From assembly GCF_010548525.1 (NCBI RefSeq), contig NZ_JAAGMG010001065.1, positions 88,017-152,016 of the forward strand: a stretch of 64,000 nt of DNA, read 5' to 3'. The DNA is from Streptomyces sp. SID14478. Its GTDB lineage: Bacteria > Actinomycetota > Actinomycetes > Streptomycetales > Streptomycetaceae. The translations under genes and the position numbers were made by a program. Shown one piece after another: positions 33,121 to 41,729 of this stretch; the stretch's first letter is position 1; each line of letters begins with the position of its first letter. The notes beneath the pieces are model-generated. The model was not told the origin of the DNA. It did no database searches and worked only from the letters and a program-made list of their open reading frames with translations.

Positions 33121-34324
33121 CGGTAGTTCCTCCCCGCTGCGGAACCGGCTGCTTCAGCCGGCGGTAGCCCAGCAACCCGACCAGGACCGCGACGGCGCCG
33201 GCTACACCCGGCACCCCGTACCCGGCCTTCGCGCCGGCGGCGTCGATCACCCAGCCGGACACGGAGGAACCGAGCGCGACACCGGCCGTCAGACCCGTGC
33301 TCACCCAGGTCATGCCCTCGGTCAGTTTCGCGCGTGGTACGTGCTGCTCGACGAGGGCCATCGTCGTGATCATCGTCGGTGCGATGGACAGGCCCGCAAC
33401 GAAGAGCGCCACGGCCAGAAACGGCAGGTTCCCGACCAGTTGGAGGGGGATCATACTCACGCCCATCGTGACGAGACCCACCAGCCACCGGCGCGCGGGC
33501 GCCCCCTTGAAGTGCAGCAGGCCGAACACGGCGCCCGCGACGCAGGACCCGGCCGCGTAAACGGCGAGCACCACACTGGCCACCGACTTGTGGCCCTGCT
33601 CCTCCGCGAAGGCCACCGTCACCACGTCGACCGCTCCGAAGATCGCGCCCGTCGCCACGAAGGTCGCCACCAGAACCTGCAACCCACGCGCGCGGAGCGC
33701 CGATCCGCCGCCGTGCTGCGCCCGGGGGTGCGGCGGCGGTTCGGTCGCGCGCTGGCCGGTCAGCCAGAAGACGCCCACCGCGAGGAAACAGCCCGCAAGA
33801 AGGGGCCCCGCCTCCGGGAACCAGGCCGTGGACAGGCCGATCGAGATGATCGGCCCGAAGATGAAGCACACCTCGTCGATCACGGACTCGAAGGAGTACG
33901 CCGTGTGCAGCCGGCGCGGGGTGTCCCGGTACAGGACCGCCCACCGCGAGCGGATCATCGAGCCGACGCTCGGCACGCAGCCGATGAACGCGGCGCACAG
34001 GAACAGCGTCCAGTCGGCGGCCTCGTACTTCGCGCACAGCAGCATCCCGGAGACGGCCACGAGCGAGACGAGGGTGGCCGGGCGCAGCACGCGGCGCTGC
34101 CCGTACTGGTCGACCAGGCGGGAGATCTGCGGCCCGATCGCCGCGGCGGACAGGGCCACCGTCGCCGACAGGGCGCCCGCGAGCCCGTACCGCCCGGTCA
34201 GCTGCGAGACCATCGTGACGATCCCGATGCCCATCATCGACAGGGGCATCCGGCCCAGGAATCCGGCGAAGGAGAAGCTCTTGGTGCCGGGCAGGGCGAA
34301 CAGGGCGCGGTAGGGGCTGGGCAA
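33071..34324 (-). CDS. MFS transporter
   Basis: 417-aa 12-TM major facilitator. Visible signatures are L-V-D-Q-Y-G-Q-R-R-V-L-R-P in the loop after TM2 (the G-x-x-x-D-R-x-G-R-R-like motif A) and a second Arg-rich central loop near P-P-P-H-P-R. A TTG start at 34324 is used, preceded by GGAG. The C-terminus overlaps the FAD oxidase gene by 50 bases, a conserved arrangement that suggests a shared pathway, perhaps uptake or export of a sugar derivative. It is divergent from the ferrochelatase gene. Substrate unknown. Confidence 0.85.
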   Translation of the reverse strand: MPSPYRALFALPGTKSFSFAGFLGRMPLSMMGIGIVTMVSQLTGRYGLAGALSATVALSAAAIGPQISRLVDQYGQRRVLRPATLVSLVAVSGMLLCAKYEAADWTLFLCAAFIGCVPSVGSMIRSRWAVLYRDTPRRLHTAYSFESVIDEVCFIFGPIISIGLSTAWFPEAGPLLAGCFLAVGVFWLTGQRATEPPPHPRAQHGGGSALRARGLQVLVATFVATGAIFGAVDVVTVAFAEEQGHKSVASVVLAVYAAGSCVAGAVFGLLHFKGAPARRWLVGLVTMGVSMIPLQLVGNLPFLAVALFVAGLSIAPTMITTMALVEQHVPRAKLTEGMTWVSTGLTAGVALGSSVSGWVIDAAGAKAGYGVPGVAGAVAVLVGLLGYRRLKQPVPQRGGTTDEHGADGQQEEQRSVA

Positions 34325-34434
34325 CTCGACGACTCCGGTAAGGAACGAACAGGGCCGATACAGCTTACGCGTGTCAGGCTCCGGGTGGCATGGCGGTTTT
34401 CCGCCTGTCAGTGGCGGGTGGCAGGATCGAAGAC

Positions 34435-35574
34435 ATGCCAGAAGCGCACGCTGCCAGCCCCGACGCCCGCCCCTACGACGCCTTGCTGCTGCTCTCGTTC
34501 GGCGGCCCCGAGGGCCCCGACGACGTCGTCCCGTTCCTGGAGAACGTGACGCGGGGACGAGGCATCCCCAAGGAGCGGCTCAAGGAAGTGGGGCAGCACT
34601 ACTTCCTGTTCGGCGGGGTCAGCCCCATCAACGACCAGAACAGGGCGCTGCTCGACGCCCTGCGCAAGGACTTCGCCGACCACGGCCTGGACCTGCCGGT
34701 CTACTGGGGCAACAGGAACTGGGCGCCGTACCTCACGGACACGCTGCGCGAGATGGCCACCGACGGCCATCGCCGCATCCTCGTCCTGGCCACCAGCGCG
34801 TACGCGTCCTACTCGGGCTGCCGCCAGTACCGGGAGAACCTCGCGGAGTCGCTGGCCGCCCTGGAGGCCGAGGGCCTGGAGCTGCCGAGGATCGACAAGC
34901 TGCGGCACTACTTCAACCACCCGGGCTTCGTGCGCCCCATGGTCGACGGTGTCCTGGAGTCCCTCGCCGACCTGCCCGAGGACGTACGGGACGGCGCCCA
35001 CCTCGCCTTCACCACACACTCCATCCCGGACGCCGCGGCCGACACCTCCGGACCCCACGAGGACCACGGCGACGGCGGCGCGTACGTGAAGCAGCACCTG
35101 GACGTCGCGCGGCTGATCGCGGACGCCGTACGCGAGGAGACCGGAGTCGAGCACCCCTGGCAGCTCGTCTACCAGTCGCGCTCCGGCGCCCCGCAGATCC
35201 CCTGGCTGGAGCCCGACATCTGCGACCACCTGGAGGAGCGGCACGCCGCGGGGGTGCCGGCCGTCGTCATGGCGCCCATCGGCTTCGTCTCGGACCACAT
35301 GGAGGTCCTGTACGACCTCGACACCGAGGCCGAGGCCAAGGCGAAGGAGATCGGGCTCGCGGTGCGTCGCTCCGCCACCGTGGGCGCGGACCCGCGCTTC
35401 GCCGCCGCCGTGCGGGAGCTGGTCCTGGAGCGGGCCGCGAGCGAGAGCGGAAGGAACATCACGCCGTGCGCCCTGGGCGCGCTCGGCGCGAGCCACGACC
35501 TGTGCCCGGTGGGCTGCTGCCCGGCCCGCGCCCCCAAGCCCGCCGCCGCGGGCGCCGACAGCCCGTACGCGTAA
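34435..35574 (+). CDS. hemH: Ferrochelatase (coproporphyrin III type)
   Basis: 379-aa ferrochelatase; in actinobacteria this enzyme is now called CpfC and inserts Fe2+ into coproporphyrin III. Motifs: F-G-G-P-E-G-P at the N-terminus, [16 protein letters not shown] with the catalytic His, and [14 protein letters not shown] with the acidic metal site. Cysteines C129, C345, C357, C361 and C362 fit the [2Fe-2S] cluster known for actinobacterial enzymes. ATG 34435 is chosen, with AGGA upstream; an in-frame ATG at 34390 lacks one. It is followed after 10 bases by an inositol monophosphatase gene, the usual Streptomyces order. Confidence 0.93.
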   Translation: MPEAHAASPDARPYDALLLLSFGGPEGPDDVVPFLENVTRGRGIPKERLKEVGQHYFLFGGVSPINDQNRALLDALRKDFADHGLDLPVYWGNRNWAPYLTDTLREMATDGHRRILVLATSAYASYSGCRQYRENLAESLAALEAEGLELPRIDKLRHYFNHPGFVRPMVDGVLESLADLPEDVRDGAHLAFTTHSIPDAAADTSGPHEDHGDGGAYVKQHLDVARLIADAVREETGVEHPWQLVYQSRSGAPQIPWLEPDICDHLEERHAAGVPAVVMAPIGFVSDHMEVLYDLDTEAEAKAKEIGLAVRRSATVGADPRFAAAVRELVLERAASESGRNITPCALGALGASHDLCPVGCCPARAPKPAAAGADSPYA

Positions 35575-35584
35575 GGATGCCCAC

Positions 35585-36400
35585 GTGACCGATCCCCAGG
35601 CCCACAGGGCCCTCACGGCAGAGCTCCTCGGCGTCGCCCTGGAAGCGGCGGCCCGCGCCGGCGTCTTCCTGCGCGACGGCCGCCCCGCCGACCTCGGCGT
35701 CGCCGCCACCAAGACCAGCGCCGTCGACGTCGTCACCGAGATGGACATCGCCTCCGAGAAGCTCATCACGGACTTCCTGGCCGACCGCCGCCCCGACGAC
35801 GGCGTGCTCGGGGAGGAAGGCGCCGCGACCGAGGGCTCCAGCGGCGTCGAGTGGGTGATCGACCCCATCGACGGAACCGTCAACTACCTCTACGGGCGCC
35901 CCGATTGGTCCGTCTCCATCGCGGCCCGCAAGGACGGCGAGACGCTCGTCGGCGTCGTCGCGGCCCCGATGCGCGGCGAGACCTACCGCGCCGTCCTGGG
36001 GGAGGGCGCCTACGTGAACGACCGGCCGGCCCACGCGCGCGTGGCACCACCGTTCGCGCAGGCGCTGGTCGGCACCGGCTTCGGCTACCTGGAATCGCGC
36101 CGGGTCCACCAGGCCGACGTCGTACGGGAGTTGGTGCCCAAGGTGCGCGACATCCGGCGCGGCGGCTCGGCCGCGATCGACCTGTGCGACGTGGCGCTGG
36201 GCCGCATGGACGCGTACTACGAACGCGGCCTGAACCCCTGGGACTACGCGGCCGGCGACCTCATCGCGCGTGAGGCGGGGGCCCTGACCGGAGGCCGCCC
36301 CGGTGAGCCGGTGTCGCCCGAGCTGACCATCGCCGCGCCGCCCGGCCTCTTCGAGCCGCTGCAGAACTGGCTGGAAGAGCTGGGCGCCTGGCACGACTGA
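35585..36400 (+). CDS. Inositol monophosphatase family protein
   Basis: 271-aa Mg2+-dependent phosphatase. Metal ligands are in V-L-G-E-E-G, D-P-I-D-G-T-V-N-Y and the C-terminal W-D-Y-A-A-G motif. Family members act on inositol-1-phosphate, histidinol phosphate, fructose-1,6-bisphosphate or PAP. Placement right after ferrochelatase is conserved in Streptomyces but gives no substrate clue. GTG 35585 follows a short gap, so the two genes are very likely co-transcribed. A strong hairpin ends the unit. Confidence 0.88.
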   Translation: MTDPQAHRALTAELLGVALEAAARAGVFLRDGRPADLGVAATKTSAVDVVTEMDIASEKLITDFLADRRPDDGVLGEEGAATEGSSGVEWVIDPIDGTVNYLYGRPDWSVSIAARKDGETLVGVVAAPMRGETYRAVLGEGAYVNDRPAHARVAPPFAQALVGTGFGYLESRRVHQADVVRELVPKVRDIRRGGSAAIDLCDVALGRMDAYYERGLNPWDYAAGDLIAREAGALTGGRPGEPVSPELTIAAPPGLFEPLQNWLEELGAWHD

Positions 36401-36407
36401 GCCCGCG

Positions 36408-36467
36408 CACACGAGAGGGCCCCGGCGCCCGCCTGGATCGAACCAGGCGCCGGGGCCCTCTCGTGTG
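36408..36467. terminator. Strong bidirectional hairpin terminator
   Basis: Perfect 22-bp outer stem (36408-36429 and 36446-36467) with a nested CGCCTGG/CCAGGCG stem in the loop, between convergent genes. Confidence 0.88.
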
Positions 36468-36471
36468 CTGC

Positions 36472-36645
36472 TCAGACGCTAGAGGCGTGAACTTCCACGC
36501 CGTGCTCGGCGGCGAGGCGGTGGAGGTCGTCCAGTTCGCCCTGCTCGACCTCTGCAAGGAAGTCGTCGCCGGTCTCTCGCGCCCGCGTCAGGTCGGACTC
36601 GGCCGCCTTTATGCGCTGCAGTAGCCCTGCGGTGAATGCGTCCAT
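36472..36645 (-). CDS. 57-aa coiled-coil small protein
   Basis: Small acidic helical protein starting M-D-A-F-T-A-G-L-L-Q-R-I-K-A-A-E-S-D-L. ATG 36645 is preceded by GAGGGGG at the right distance. Heptad-like spacing (A-E-S-D-L, D-D-F-L-A-E-V-E, L-D-D-L-H-R-L-A) suggests a coiled coil. It resembles small conserved Streptomyces proteins found between suhB-like and cutR genes, but function is unknown. Confidence 0.72.
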   Translation of the reverse strand: MDAFTAGLLQRIKAAESDLTRARETGDDFLAEVEQGELDDLHRLAAEHGVEVHASSV

Positions 36646-36981
36646 GGTTGCGCCCCCTCGTCCTGGGTCGTGGGTCGGTGGCACGGGGGTGTGCCCTGTG
36701 GAAGGGGTGATCACGTCGTGAGCCGCCCTGCGGCAAGCAGCTTGTGGCACGCCGCATACAAAGCGTGATCGCGGGTGTACAGCCGTCCTCCCCCTGCTCC
36801 CTTCCGCGGAAACCTCAACCCCCGCAGAAAATCAGGCATTCCCGTGACGTCCCGCCGTCCCCCTCGCCGTCTTACAGCCGGTTTATGGCCGAAAGGGGCA
36901 GGATGGAGGCTCACACCCCATGAACGGACCTGCCCGCGCGCCCGAACCTGCCCGCGGGTGGCCAGAGGAAGGACCAGCGAC
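36646..36981. other. Intergenic region upstream of cutR
   Basis: 336 bases between the leftward 57-aa gene and cutR. A possible small leftward frame (36711-36839) is listed separately. The stretch at 36870-36925 is AT-richer and could hold the cutRS promoter. The cutR ribosome site GAGGAAGGA is at 36965-36973. No hairpin or known RNA is seen. Confidence 0.45.
36711..36839 (-). CDS. Possible 42-aa small ORF
   Basis: A frame M-P-D-F-L-R-G-L-R-F-P-R-K ... Y-T-R-D-H-A-L-Y-A-A-C-H-K-L-L-A-A-G-R-L-T-T on the minus strand, 42 aa. Composition is protein-like (Tyr, His, Lys, Phe present, ordinary Arg), unlike shadow frames in this region. The ribosome site is weak (CGGGA just before ATG). It may be a real small protein, a decayed gene or chance. 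Confidence 0.3.
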   Translation of the reverse strand: MPDFLRGLRFPRKGAGGGRLYTRDHALYAACHKLLAAGRLTT

Positions 36982-37635
36982 GTGCGCGTACTCGTCGTCG
37001 AGGACGAGCAGCTGCTCGCCGATGCGGTGGCCACCGGACTGCGCCGGGAGGCCATGGCCGTCGACGTCGTGTACGACGGTGCGGCGGCCCTGGAGCGCAT
37101 CGGCGTCAACGACTACGACGTGGTCGTTCTCGACCGCGACCTCCCGCTCGTGCACGGCGACGACGTCGCCCGCAAGATCGTCGAGCTGGGCATGCCCACC
37201 CGCATCCTCATGCTGACCGCCTCCGGCGACGTCAGCGACCGCGTGGAGGGGCTGGAGCTGGGCGCGGACGACTACCTCCCCAAGCCGTTCGCCTTCAGCG
37301 AGCTGACCGCCCGCGTCCGCGCCCTCGGACGCCGTACGAGCGTGCCCCTGCCGCCCGTCCTGGAGCGGGCGGGGCTCAAGCTCGACCCGAACCGCCGCGA
37401 GGTGTTCCGCGACGGCAAGGAGATCCAGCTCGCGCCCAAGGAGTTCGCGGTCCTGGAGGTGCTGCTGCGCAGCGAAGGCGCCGTCGTCTCCGCCGAGCAG
37501 CTCCTGGAGAAGGCCTGGGACGAGAACACGGACCCGTTCACGAACGTCGTGCGCGTCACCGTCATGACCCTGCGCCGCAAGCTCGGCGAGCCGGCCGTCA
37601 TCGTCACGGTGCCGGGCTCCGGCTACCGGATCTGA
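36982..37635 (+). CDS. cutR: CutR response regulator
   Basis: 217-aa OmpR-type response regulator. Receiver domain with E7-D8, phosphoacceptor D51 (V-V-L-D-R-D-L-P) and K in D-D-Y-L-P-K-P-F. The winged-helix output domain is residues about 125-215, ending P-G-S-G-Y-R-I. It matches Streptomyces CutR, originally linked to copper metabolism and actinorhodin repression in S. lividans and more recently to secretion stress. GTG 36982 follows GAGGAAGGA. cutS is 6 bases downstream, so they form one operon. Confidence 0.93.
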   Translation: MRVLVVEDEQLLADAVATGLRREAMAVDVVYDGAAALERIGVNDYDVVVLDRDLPLVHGDDVARKIVELGMPTRILMLTASGDVSDRVEGLELGADDYLPKPFAFSELTARVRALGRRTSVPLPPVLERAGLKLDPNRREVFRDGKEIQLAPKEFAVLEVLLRSEGAVVSAEQLLEKAWDENTDPFTNVVRVTVMTLRRKLGEPAVIVTVPGSGYRI

Positions 37636-37641
37636 TCCTCC

Positions 37642-38937
37642 ATGGCCTCCGCACCAGCGCCCCCCACGGCGCCACCGAAGCCGACCTGGAAGCCGGGCGC
37701 GAGGGTCGAACCGCCCTTCCCCTGGCTGCGCCCCACCATCCGCATAAGGCTCACGCTGCTCTACGGCGGCATGTTCCTCATCGCGGGCATCCTGCTGCTG
37801 TCGATCATCTATCTGCTCGCGGCGCAGGCCCTGAACGTGGGCAGCGAGCTGCCGTTCAAGATCGTGAGCGGCCGGGTCACGAGCAGCATCTGCAACAACA
37901 TCCCGGACGGCCAGATCCCGGCCAGCGAGTTGAACAGCGCCCTGAGCGACTGCGTCAACCAGCAGCGCCAGCACGCCCTGGACGTCCTGCTGAGCCGCTC
38001 CCTGATGGCACTGCTCGGTCTCGCGATCATCGCCTTCGCCTTCGGGTACGCGATGGCGGGCCGCGTCCTGTCCCCGCTCGGCCGCATCACGCGCACCGCG
38101 CGCCGGGTGGCCGGCACGGACCTGTCGCGCCGCATCGAGCTGGACGGTCCGGACGACGAGCTCAAGGAGCTCTCCGACACCTTCGACGAGATGCTCGACC
38201 GCCTGGAGCGGGCCTTCACGGCCCAGCAGCGCTTCGTGGGCAACGCGTCGCACGAGCTGCGCACACCGCTCGCGATCAACCGCACCCTCCTGGAGGTCCA
38301 TCTCTCGGATCCGGGCGCCCCGGTGGAGCTCCAGCAGCTCGGCAAGACGCTGCTGGCCACGAACGAGCGCAGCGAGCAACTGGTGGAGGGCCTGCTGTTG
38401 CTGGCCCGCAGCGACAACCAGATCGTCGAGCGCAAGCCCGTGGACCTCGCGGAGGTCGCCTCCCAGGCGCTCGACCAGGCCCGCGCCGAAGCCGACGAGA
38501 AGCACGTGGAGATCCGGGGCGAGCGCAAGGAGGCGGTCGTCCAGGGCAACGGCGTACTGCTGGAGCGCATCGCCCTGAACCTCGTGCAGAACGCCATCCG
38601 GTACAACGTCCCGAAGGAAGAGGGGCAGCGCGAAGCGCTTCAGGACAAGGGCGCCGGCGGGCGACGGGAGGGCGGCTGGGTCGAGGTCTGCACGGAGGCG
38701 CAGCACGGCCAGGCCGTCCTGGTCGTCACCAATACGGGCCCGGTGGTCCCCGCGTACGAGATCGACAACCTCTTCGAGCCCTTCCGGCGGCTGCGCACCG
38801 AGCGCACCGGCAGCGACAAGGGAGTGGGCCTCGGCCTGTCCATCGCCCGCTCGGTGGCGCGTGCCCACGGCGGCCGGATCACCGCCGAGCCCCGTGACGG
38901 GGGTGGGCTCGTGATGCGGGTCACCCTGCCGATCTAG
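37642..38937 (+). CDS. cutS: CutS sensor histidine kinase
   Basis: 431-aa sensor kinase. Order: TM1 about 40-64; a short extracytoplasmic domain of about 50 residues with exactly two cysteines, C84 and C104; TM2 about 113-135; HAMP about 136-188; HisKA with H204 in N-A-S-H-E-L-R-T-P; HATPase_c from about 290 to the end (N-A-I-R-Y-N, G-V-G-L-G-L-S-I-A-R). The pair of outside cysteines could make a redox-sensitive disulfide that reports on protein folding in the envelope, in line with a secretion-stress role. Start ATG 37642 sits 6 bases after the cutR stop. Confidence 0.92.
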   Translation: MASAPAPPTAPPKPTWKPGARVEPPFPWLRPTIRIRLTLLYGGMFLIAGILLLSIIYLLAAQALNVGSELPFKIVSGRVTSSICNNIPDGQIPASELNSALSDCVNQQRQHALDVLLSRSLMALLGLAIIAFAFGYAMAGRVLSPLGRITRTARRVAGTDLSRRIELDGPDDELKELSDTFDEMLDRLERAFTAQQRFVGNASHELRTPLAINRTLLEVHLSDPGAPVELQQLGKTLLATNERSEQLVEGLLLLARSDNQIVERKPVDLAEVASQALDQARAEADEKHVEIRGERKEAVVQGNGVLLERIALNLVQNAIRYNVPKEEGQREALQDKGAGGRREGGWVEVCTEAQHGQAVLVVTNTGPVVPAYEIDNLFEPFRRLRTERTGSDKGVGLGLSIARSVARAHGGRITAEPRDGGGLVMRVTLPI

Positions 38938-39054
38938 CCAGGTCTCGCCCGGTTCGACGTGCACGGCGCGTACGGATCTGACATGCTTCCGCCGACGCGC
39001 TGGGCGAGTTCGCTTTTAGCGGAATTTTCGGGACCTGCACCCGGGAGGACCGTG

Positions 39055-39068
39055 TGTGATCGATCACA
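39055..39068. promoter_or_regulatory. Palindrome TGTGATCGATCACA
   Basis: Perfect 14-bp palindrome with TGTGA/TCACA half-sites as in CRP/FNR sites but a 4-base instead of a 6-base spacer. It lies about 310 bases upstream of the DUF4193 start, so it could also act on transcription from an internal promoter. Confidence 0.4.
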
Positions 39069-39194
39069 TGGGCGAATTTCGGGCTATCTACTCTCCGTGA
39101 TCGCAAAAGCCGTATGAAAGCCGGGAAAGTCCGGGTTTTCGGGCAGCTTGATCACGGGAAGTACACGGGGTGGCGCCCGTGCAGTACGGCAATC

Positions 39195-39210
39195 GGACCG
39201 TGTACGGTCC
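39195..39210. promoter_or_regulatory. Palindrome GGACCGT-GT-ACGGTCC
   Basis: Perfect 7-bp arms with a 2-base spacer, about 165 bases before the DUF4193 start. It could be an operator for a dimeric regulator or a small RNA hairpin. Confidence 0.4.
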
Positions 39211-39374
39211 CGTTCGCCACCCAAGCCGATCACTCATGAGGAGTGGGGTTGGGTGTCGATTGAGTAACAGACCTTGATGTGAGGCAAAATCTCCGCCTCA
39301 GGTCGGGCACAAGTCCGGCCTCTCATGCGTTACGTGCGCTGAGACACCTAAACACCCAGAGGGGGAGAGGCGAC

Positions 39375-39671
39375 ATGGCAACGGACTACGACACTCCACG
39401 CAAGACCGATGACGACCTCAATGAGGACAGCATCGAAGAACTGAAGTCCCGGCGGAACGACAAGTCCGCGTCGAACGTGGACGTGGACGAGTTCGAGGCG
39501 GCCGAGGGCCTGGAACTTCCGGGCGCCGACCTCTCGAACGAGGAGCTCGCCGTTCGCGTCCTGCCCAAGCAGCAGGACGAGTTCACCTGCATGAGCTGCT
39601 TCCTGGTGCACCACCGCAGCCAGCTCGCGCGGGAGAAGAACGGTCAGCCGATCTGCCGCGACTGCGACTGA
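39375..39671 (+). CDS. DUF4193 zinc-ribbon-like protein
   Basis: 98-aa actinobacterial DUF4193 protein, highly acidic in the first 60 residues. The C-terminal third has a four-cysteine motif, C-M-S-C and C-R-D-C, separated by about 20 residues including H-H-R-S-Q-L-A, a likely zinc ribbon. ATG 39375 has a strong GGGGGAGAGG site. It is conserved and single-copy in Streptomyces as I recall; function unknown, though its size and charge are reminiscent of RNA-polymerase-associated proteins such as RbpA (inference only). Confidence 0.88.
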   Translation: MATDYDTPRKTDDDLNEDSIEELKSRRNDKSASNVDVDEFEAAEGLELPGADLSNEELAVRVLPKQQDEFTCMSCFLVHHRSQLAREKNGQPICRDCD

Positions 39672-39684
39672 GGAAGGGTCGGGC

Positions 39685-40638
39685 ATGACTGGCTCGACCC
39701 CGCCCTGGAAGCGCCGTCCCCGGCCCACGCGCCGGGACGCGGCACAAGGCCCGTCGGAGGCCGTGCGTGACGACGACGAGCGGGGCTCTTCCACCAGTGA
39801 AGACGCCTCGCTCGAAGCGGCGGACACGCACGAGGAGACGGGCGACCTGACGGCGGCCGGCGTCGTGGAAGTACGCGACGCCGACGGCCCGGCGGACACC
39901 GAGGCGCACCCGACCAGGCGCCGCGTGACCGCCGTCAAGGACGGAGTCCGCAAGAGCGGCACCGTCGCGAAAACGGGGATCGTCAAGAGCGGCGCCGCCG
40001 CCAGAGCCGGCATCGGCTATCTCGCCGACCGGATCATCGAGAACGCTCCGCGCGTGCCCGTACGGGACCTCGGGACCCTGCGCGCGCAGTTCCCGGGCCT
40101 GGGTCCGGAGCAGCTCGCGGACAAGCTGGTCGCCGGAGCCGCGGCCGCCTCGTCCACGGTGGGTGCGGGAGTCGGTGCGGCCGCGATGCTGCCCGTACCG
40201 CCCGCCATGCCGACCGAACTGGCCGCGGAGATCACCGGCGTCGCCGCGATCGAGCTCAAGCTGATCGCCGAGCTGCACGAGGTCTACGGAGTGCGGCCCG
40301 CCGGGAACCTGAAACAGCGCAGCGCCGCCTACCTGACCTCGTGGTCGGAGGAGCGCGGCATCCAGGTGTCGAAACCGGCGACGATCAACGCGGCGCTCGG
40401 CGGCCAGATGAAGCGCGAGCTGCGCCAGCAGATCATGAAGCGGACGGTGCGCAACCTGCCGACGCTGATGCCGTTCCTGGTCGGCGCCGCGGTGGGGGCG
40501 GCCATGAACCGCAGGGACACCAAGAAGCTGGCCGAGCGGGTGCGTAAGGACCTGCGGGGCTTCCAGGTGCCGTGGGACGCCCTGCCCGAGCTGCCGCCGC
40601 TGAGCAGGCCCGAGGATCCCCTGGAGATCGAGGACTGA
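39685..40638 (+). CDS. Conserved hypothetical protein
   Basis: 317-aa protein I cannot assign. Residues 1-75 are hydrophilic, Asp/Glu/Arg-rich and probably disordered. The conserved-looking part begins near D-G-V-R-K-S-G-T-V-A-K-T-G-I-V-K-S-G-A-A, followed by small-residue-rich helices (A-A-A-A-S-S-T-V-G-A-G-V-G-A-A-A, M-P-T-E-L-A-A-E-I-T-G-V-A-A-I-E) and a late hydrophobic helix (L-M-P-F-L-V-G-A-A-V-G-A-A-M-N). It faintly resembles EcsC-like proteins. The gene follows DUF4193 by 13 bases and is convergent, nearly touching, with the DUF3093 gene. Confidence 0.7.
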   Translation: MTGSTPPWKRRPRPTRRDAAQGPSEAVRDDDERGSSTSEDASLEAADTHEETGDLTAAGVVEVRDADGPADTEAHPTRRRVTAVKDGVRKSGTVAKTGIVKSGAAARAGIGYLADRIIENAPRVPVRDLGTLRAQFPGLGPEQLADKLVAGAAAASSTVGAGVGAAAMLPVPPAMPTELAAEITGVAAIELKLIAELHEVYGVRPAGNLKQRSAAYLTSWSEERGIQVSKPATINAALGGQMKRELRQQIMKRTVRNLPTLMPFLVGAAVGAAMNRRDTKKLAERVRKDLRGFQVPWDALPELPPLSRPEDPLEIED

Positions 40639-40639
40639 G

Positions 40640-41086
40640 TCAGGCTCCGAGAGCCTTTGCCAAAGCTTCAGGTTCGCGCGTCGACAGATAGACGTACGGC
40701 GTCGGGTCCGTCGGGTCGGTGATCTCCGCGCGGACCGCCGTCGGTACGTAGCTGCGCAGCAGCATGAAGGCGCGCGGGTCCGCCTTGTACGTGCGCCAGG
40801 CGCGCGCCTCCTCCGCGTCCAGGACCTGCACGGAGCCCAGGGCCGCGAGCGGGATCTTCGCGTCGCCCGCGACCAGCGAGCCGGCCACGACGCGGATCCG
40901 GGCGGAGCCGTACTGGCTGGTGATCACGGAGGCGAAGAGCAGGCCGCCGACGAAGCCGCCGAGCAGCGGGAGCGTGCCGAAGGGCAGCAGGGTGAGGCCG
41001 CAGGCGACACCCACCAGGAAGGACACGAGCCACCACGAACGGGGTGCGGTGAGGCGTTCTTCGTAAGGCGTCGTCGAGAGCTCCAT
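40640..41086 (-). CDS. DUF3093 membrane protein
   Basis: 148-aa DUF3093 protein. Two adjacent TM helices (about 18-36 and 38-58: W-L-V-S-F-L-V-G-V-A-C-G and L-G-G-F-V-G-G-L-L-F-A-S-V-I) are followed by a soluble beta-rich part ending V-Y-L-S-T-R-E-P-E-A-L-A-K-A-L. ATG 41086 is chosen from family length; the longer frame from 41188 adds non-matching residues. It is divergent from the thioesterase/dut operon and convergent with the gene at 39685. Function unknown, but the position next to dut is conserved in actinobacteria. Confidence 0.88.
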   Translation of the reverse strand: MELSTTPYEERLTAPRSWWLVSFLVGVACGLTLLPFGTLPLLGGFVGGLLFASVITSQYGSARIRVVAGSLVAGDAKIPLAALGSVQVLDAEEARAWRTYKADPRAFMLLRSYVPTAVRAEITDPTDPTPYVYLSTREPEALAKALGA

Positions 41087-41144
41087 GAGGCCAAGCTTGG
41101 CACGATGCACGACGGCACAGGACGCGCGGGTAAGGTCTGCGCCT

Positions 41145-41729
41145 GTGAGTGGTACTTCAGCAGCTCTGACGCCCCCGGCCGACGCCATAGCCCCCGTGCG
41201 GCACCCCGACGCTCCCGCCCCCGGTGAGCTCCTCGGCGCGCACTACGAACACTGTTTCGGCTGCGGCGGCGGACAGCCGCACGGGCTGCACCTGGAGGCG
41301 CGGGCCGGTGACGGCGTGCGCATCACCGCCGAGTTCACCGTGCGCGCCGCCCACCAGGGCGCGCCCGGGCTCGCGCACGGCGGCATCCTCGCCACCGCGC
41401 TCGACGAGACGCTCGGCTCGCTGAACTGGCTGCTGCGCGTGATCGCCGTGACCGGGCGCCTGGAGACGGACTTCGTGCGGCCCGTGCCCGTGGACACCGT
41501 GCTCTACCTGTCCGCCGAGGTCACCGCCGTCGCCGGACGCAAGATCTACTCGACCGCCACGGGCCGGATCGGCGGCCCCGACGGGCCCGTCGCCGTCCGC
41601 GCCGACGCCCTCTTCATCGAGGTGAAGGTCGACCACTTCATCGACAACGGCCGTCCGCAGGAGATCCAGGCGGCCATGAGCGACCCGGACCAGATCCGGC
41701 GCGCCCGCGCCTTCGAGGTGAACCCGTGA
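41145..41729 (+). CDS. PaaI-like hotdog thioesterase
   Basis: 194-aa single-hotdog protein. The PaaI/YbgC-type signature H-G-G-I-L-A-T-A-L-D-E-T-L-G is near residue 85, with the catalytic region downstream. An N-terminal H-C-F-G-C-G motif lies in the approach strand. It would hydrolyse an acyl-CoA thioester. GTG 41145 follows TAAGG. Its stop overlaps the start of dut (GTGA), so the two are co-translated, an arrangement shared across Streptomyces as I recall. Confidence 0.85.
   Translation: MSGTSAALTPPADAIAPVRHPDAPAPGELLGAHYEHCFGCGGGQPHGLHLEARAGDGVRITAEFTVRAAHQGAPGLAHGGILATALDETLGSLNWLLRVIAVTGRLETDFVRPVPVDTVLYLSAEVTAVAGRKIYSTATGRIGGPDGPVAVRADALFIEVKVDHFIDNGRPQEIQAAMSDPDQIRRARAFEVNP

Larger units (their letters stand above)
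38938..39374. other. 437-bp leader/intergenic region before DUF4193 gene
   Basis: No coding frame. The region is AT-richer than its surroundings and carries two perfect palindromes, listed separately at 39055-39068 and 39195-39210. The ribosome site AGAGGGGGAGAGG (39358-39370) precedes ATG 39375. The long leader before a short housekeeping gene suggests transcriptional control. I recognise no known riboswitch. Confidence 0.5.

Noticed and set aside
39055..39068. Classical CRP site
   Set aside because: Half-sites fit but the spacer is 4 instead of 6, so naming CRP is not justified.
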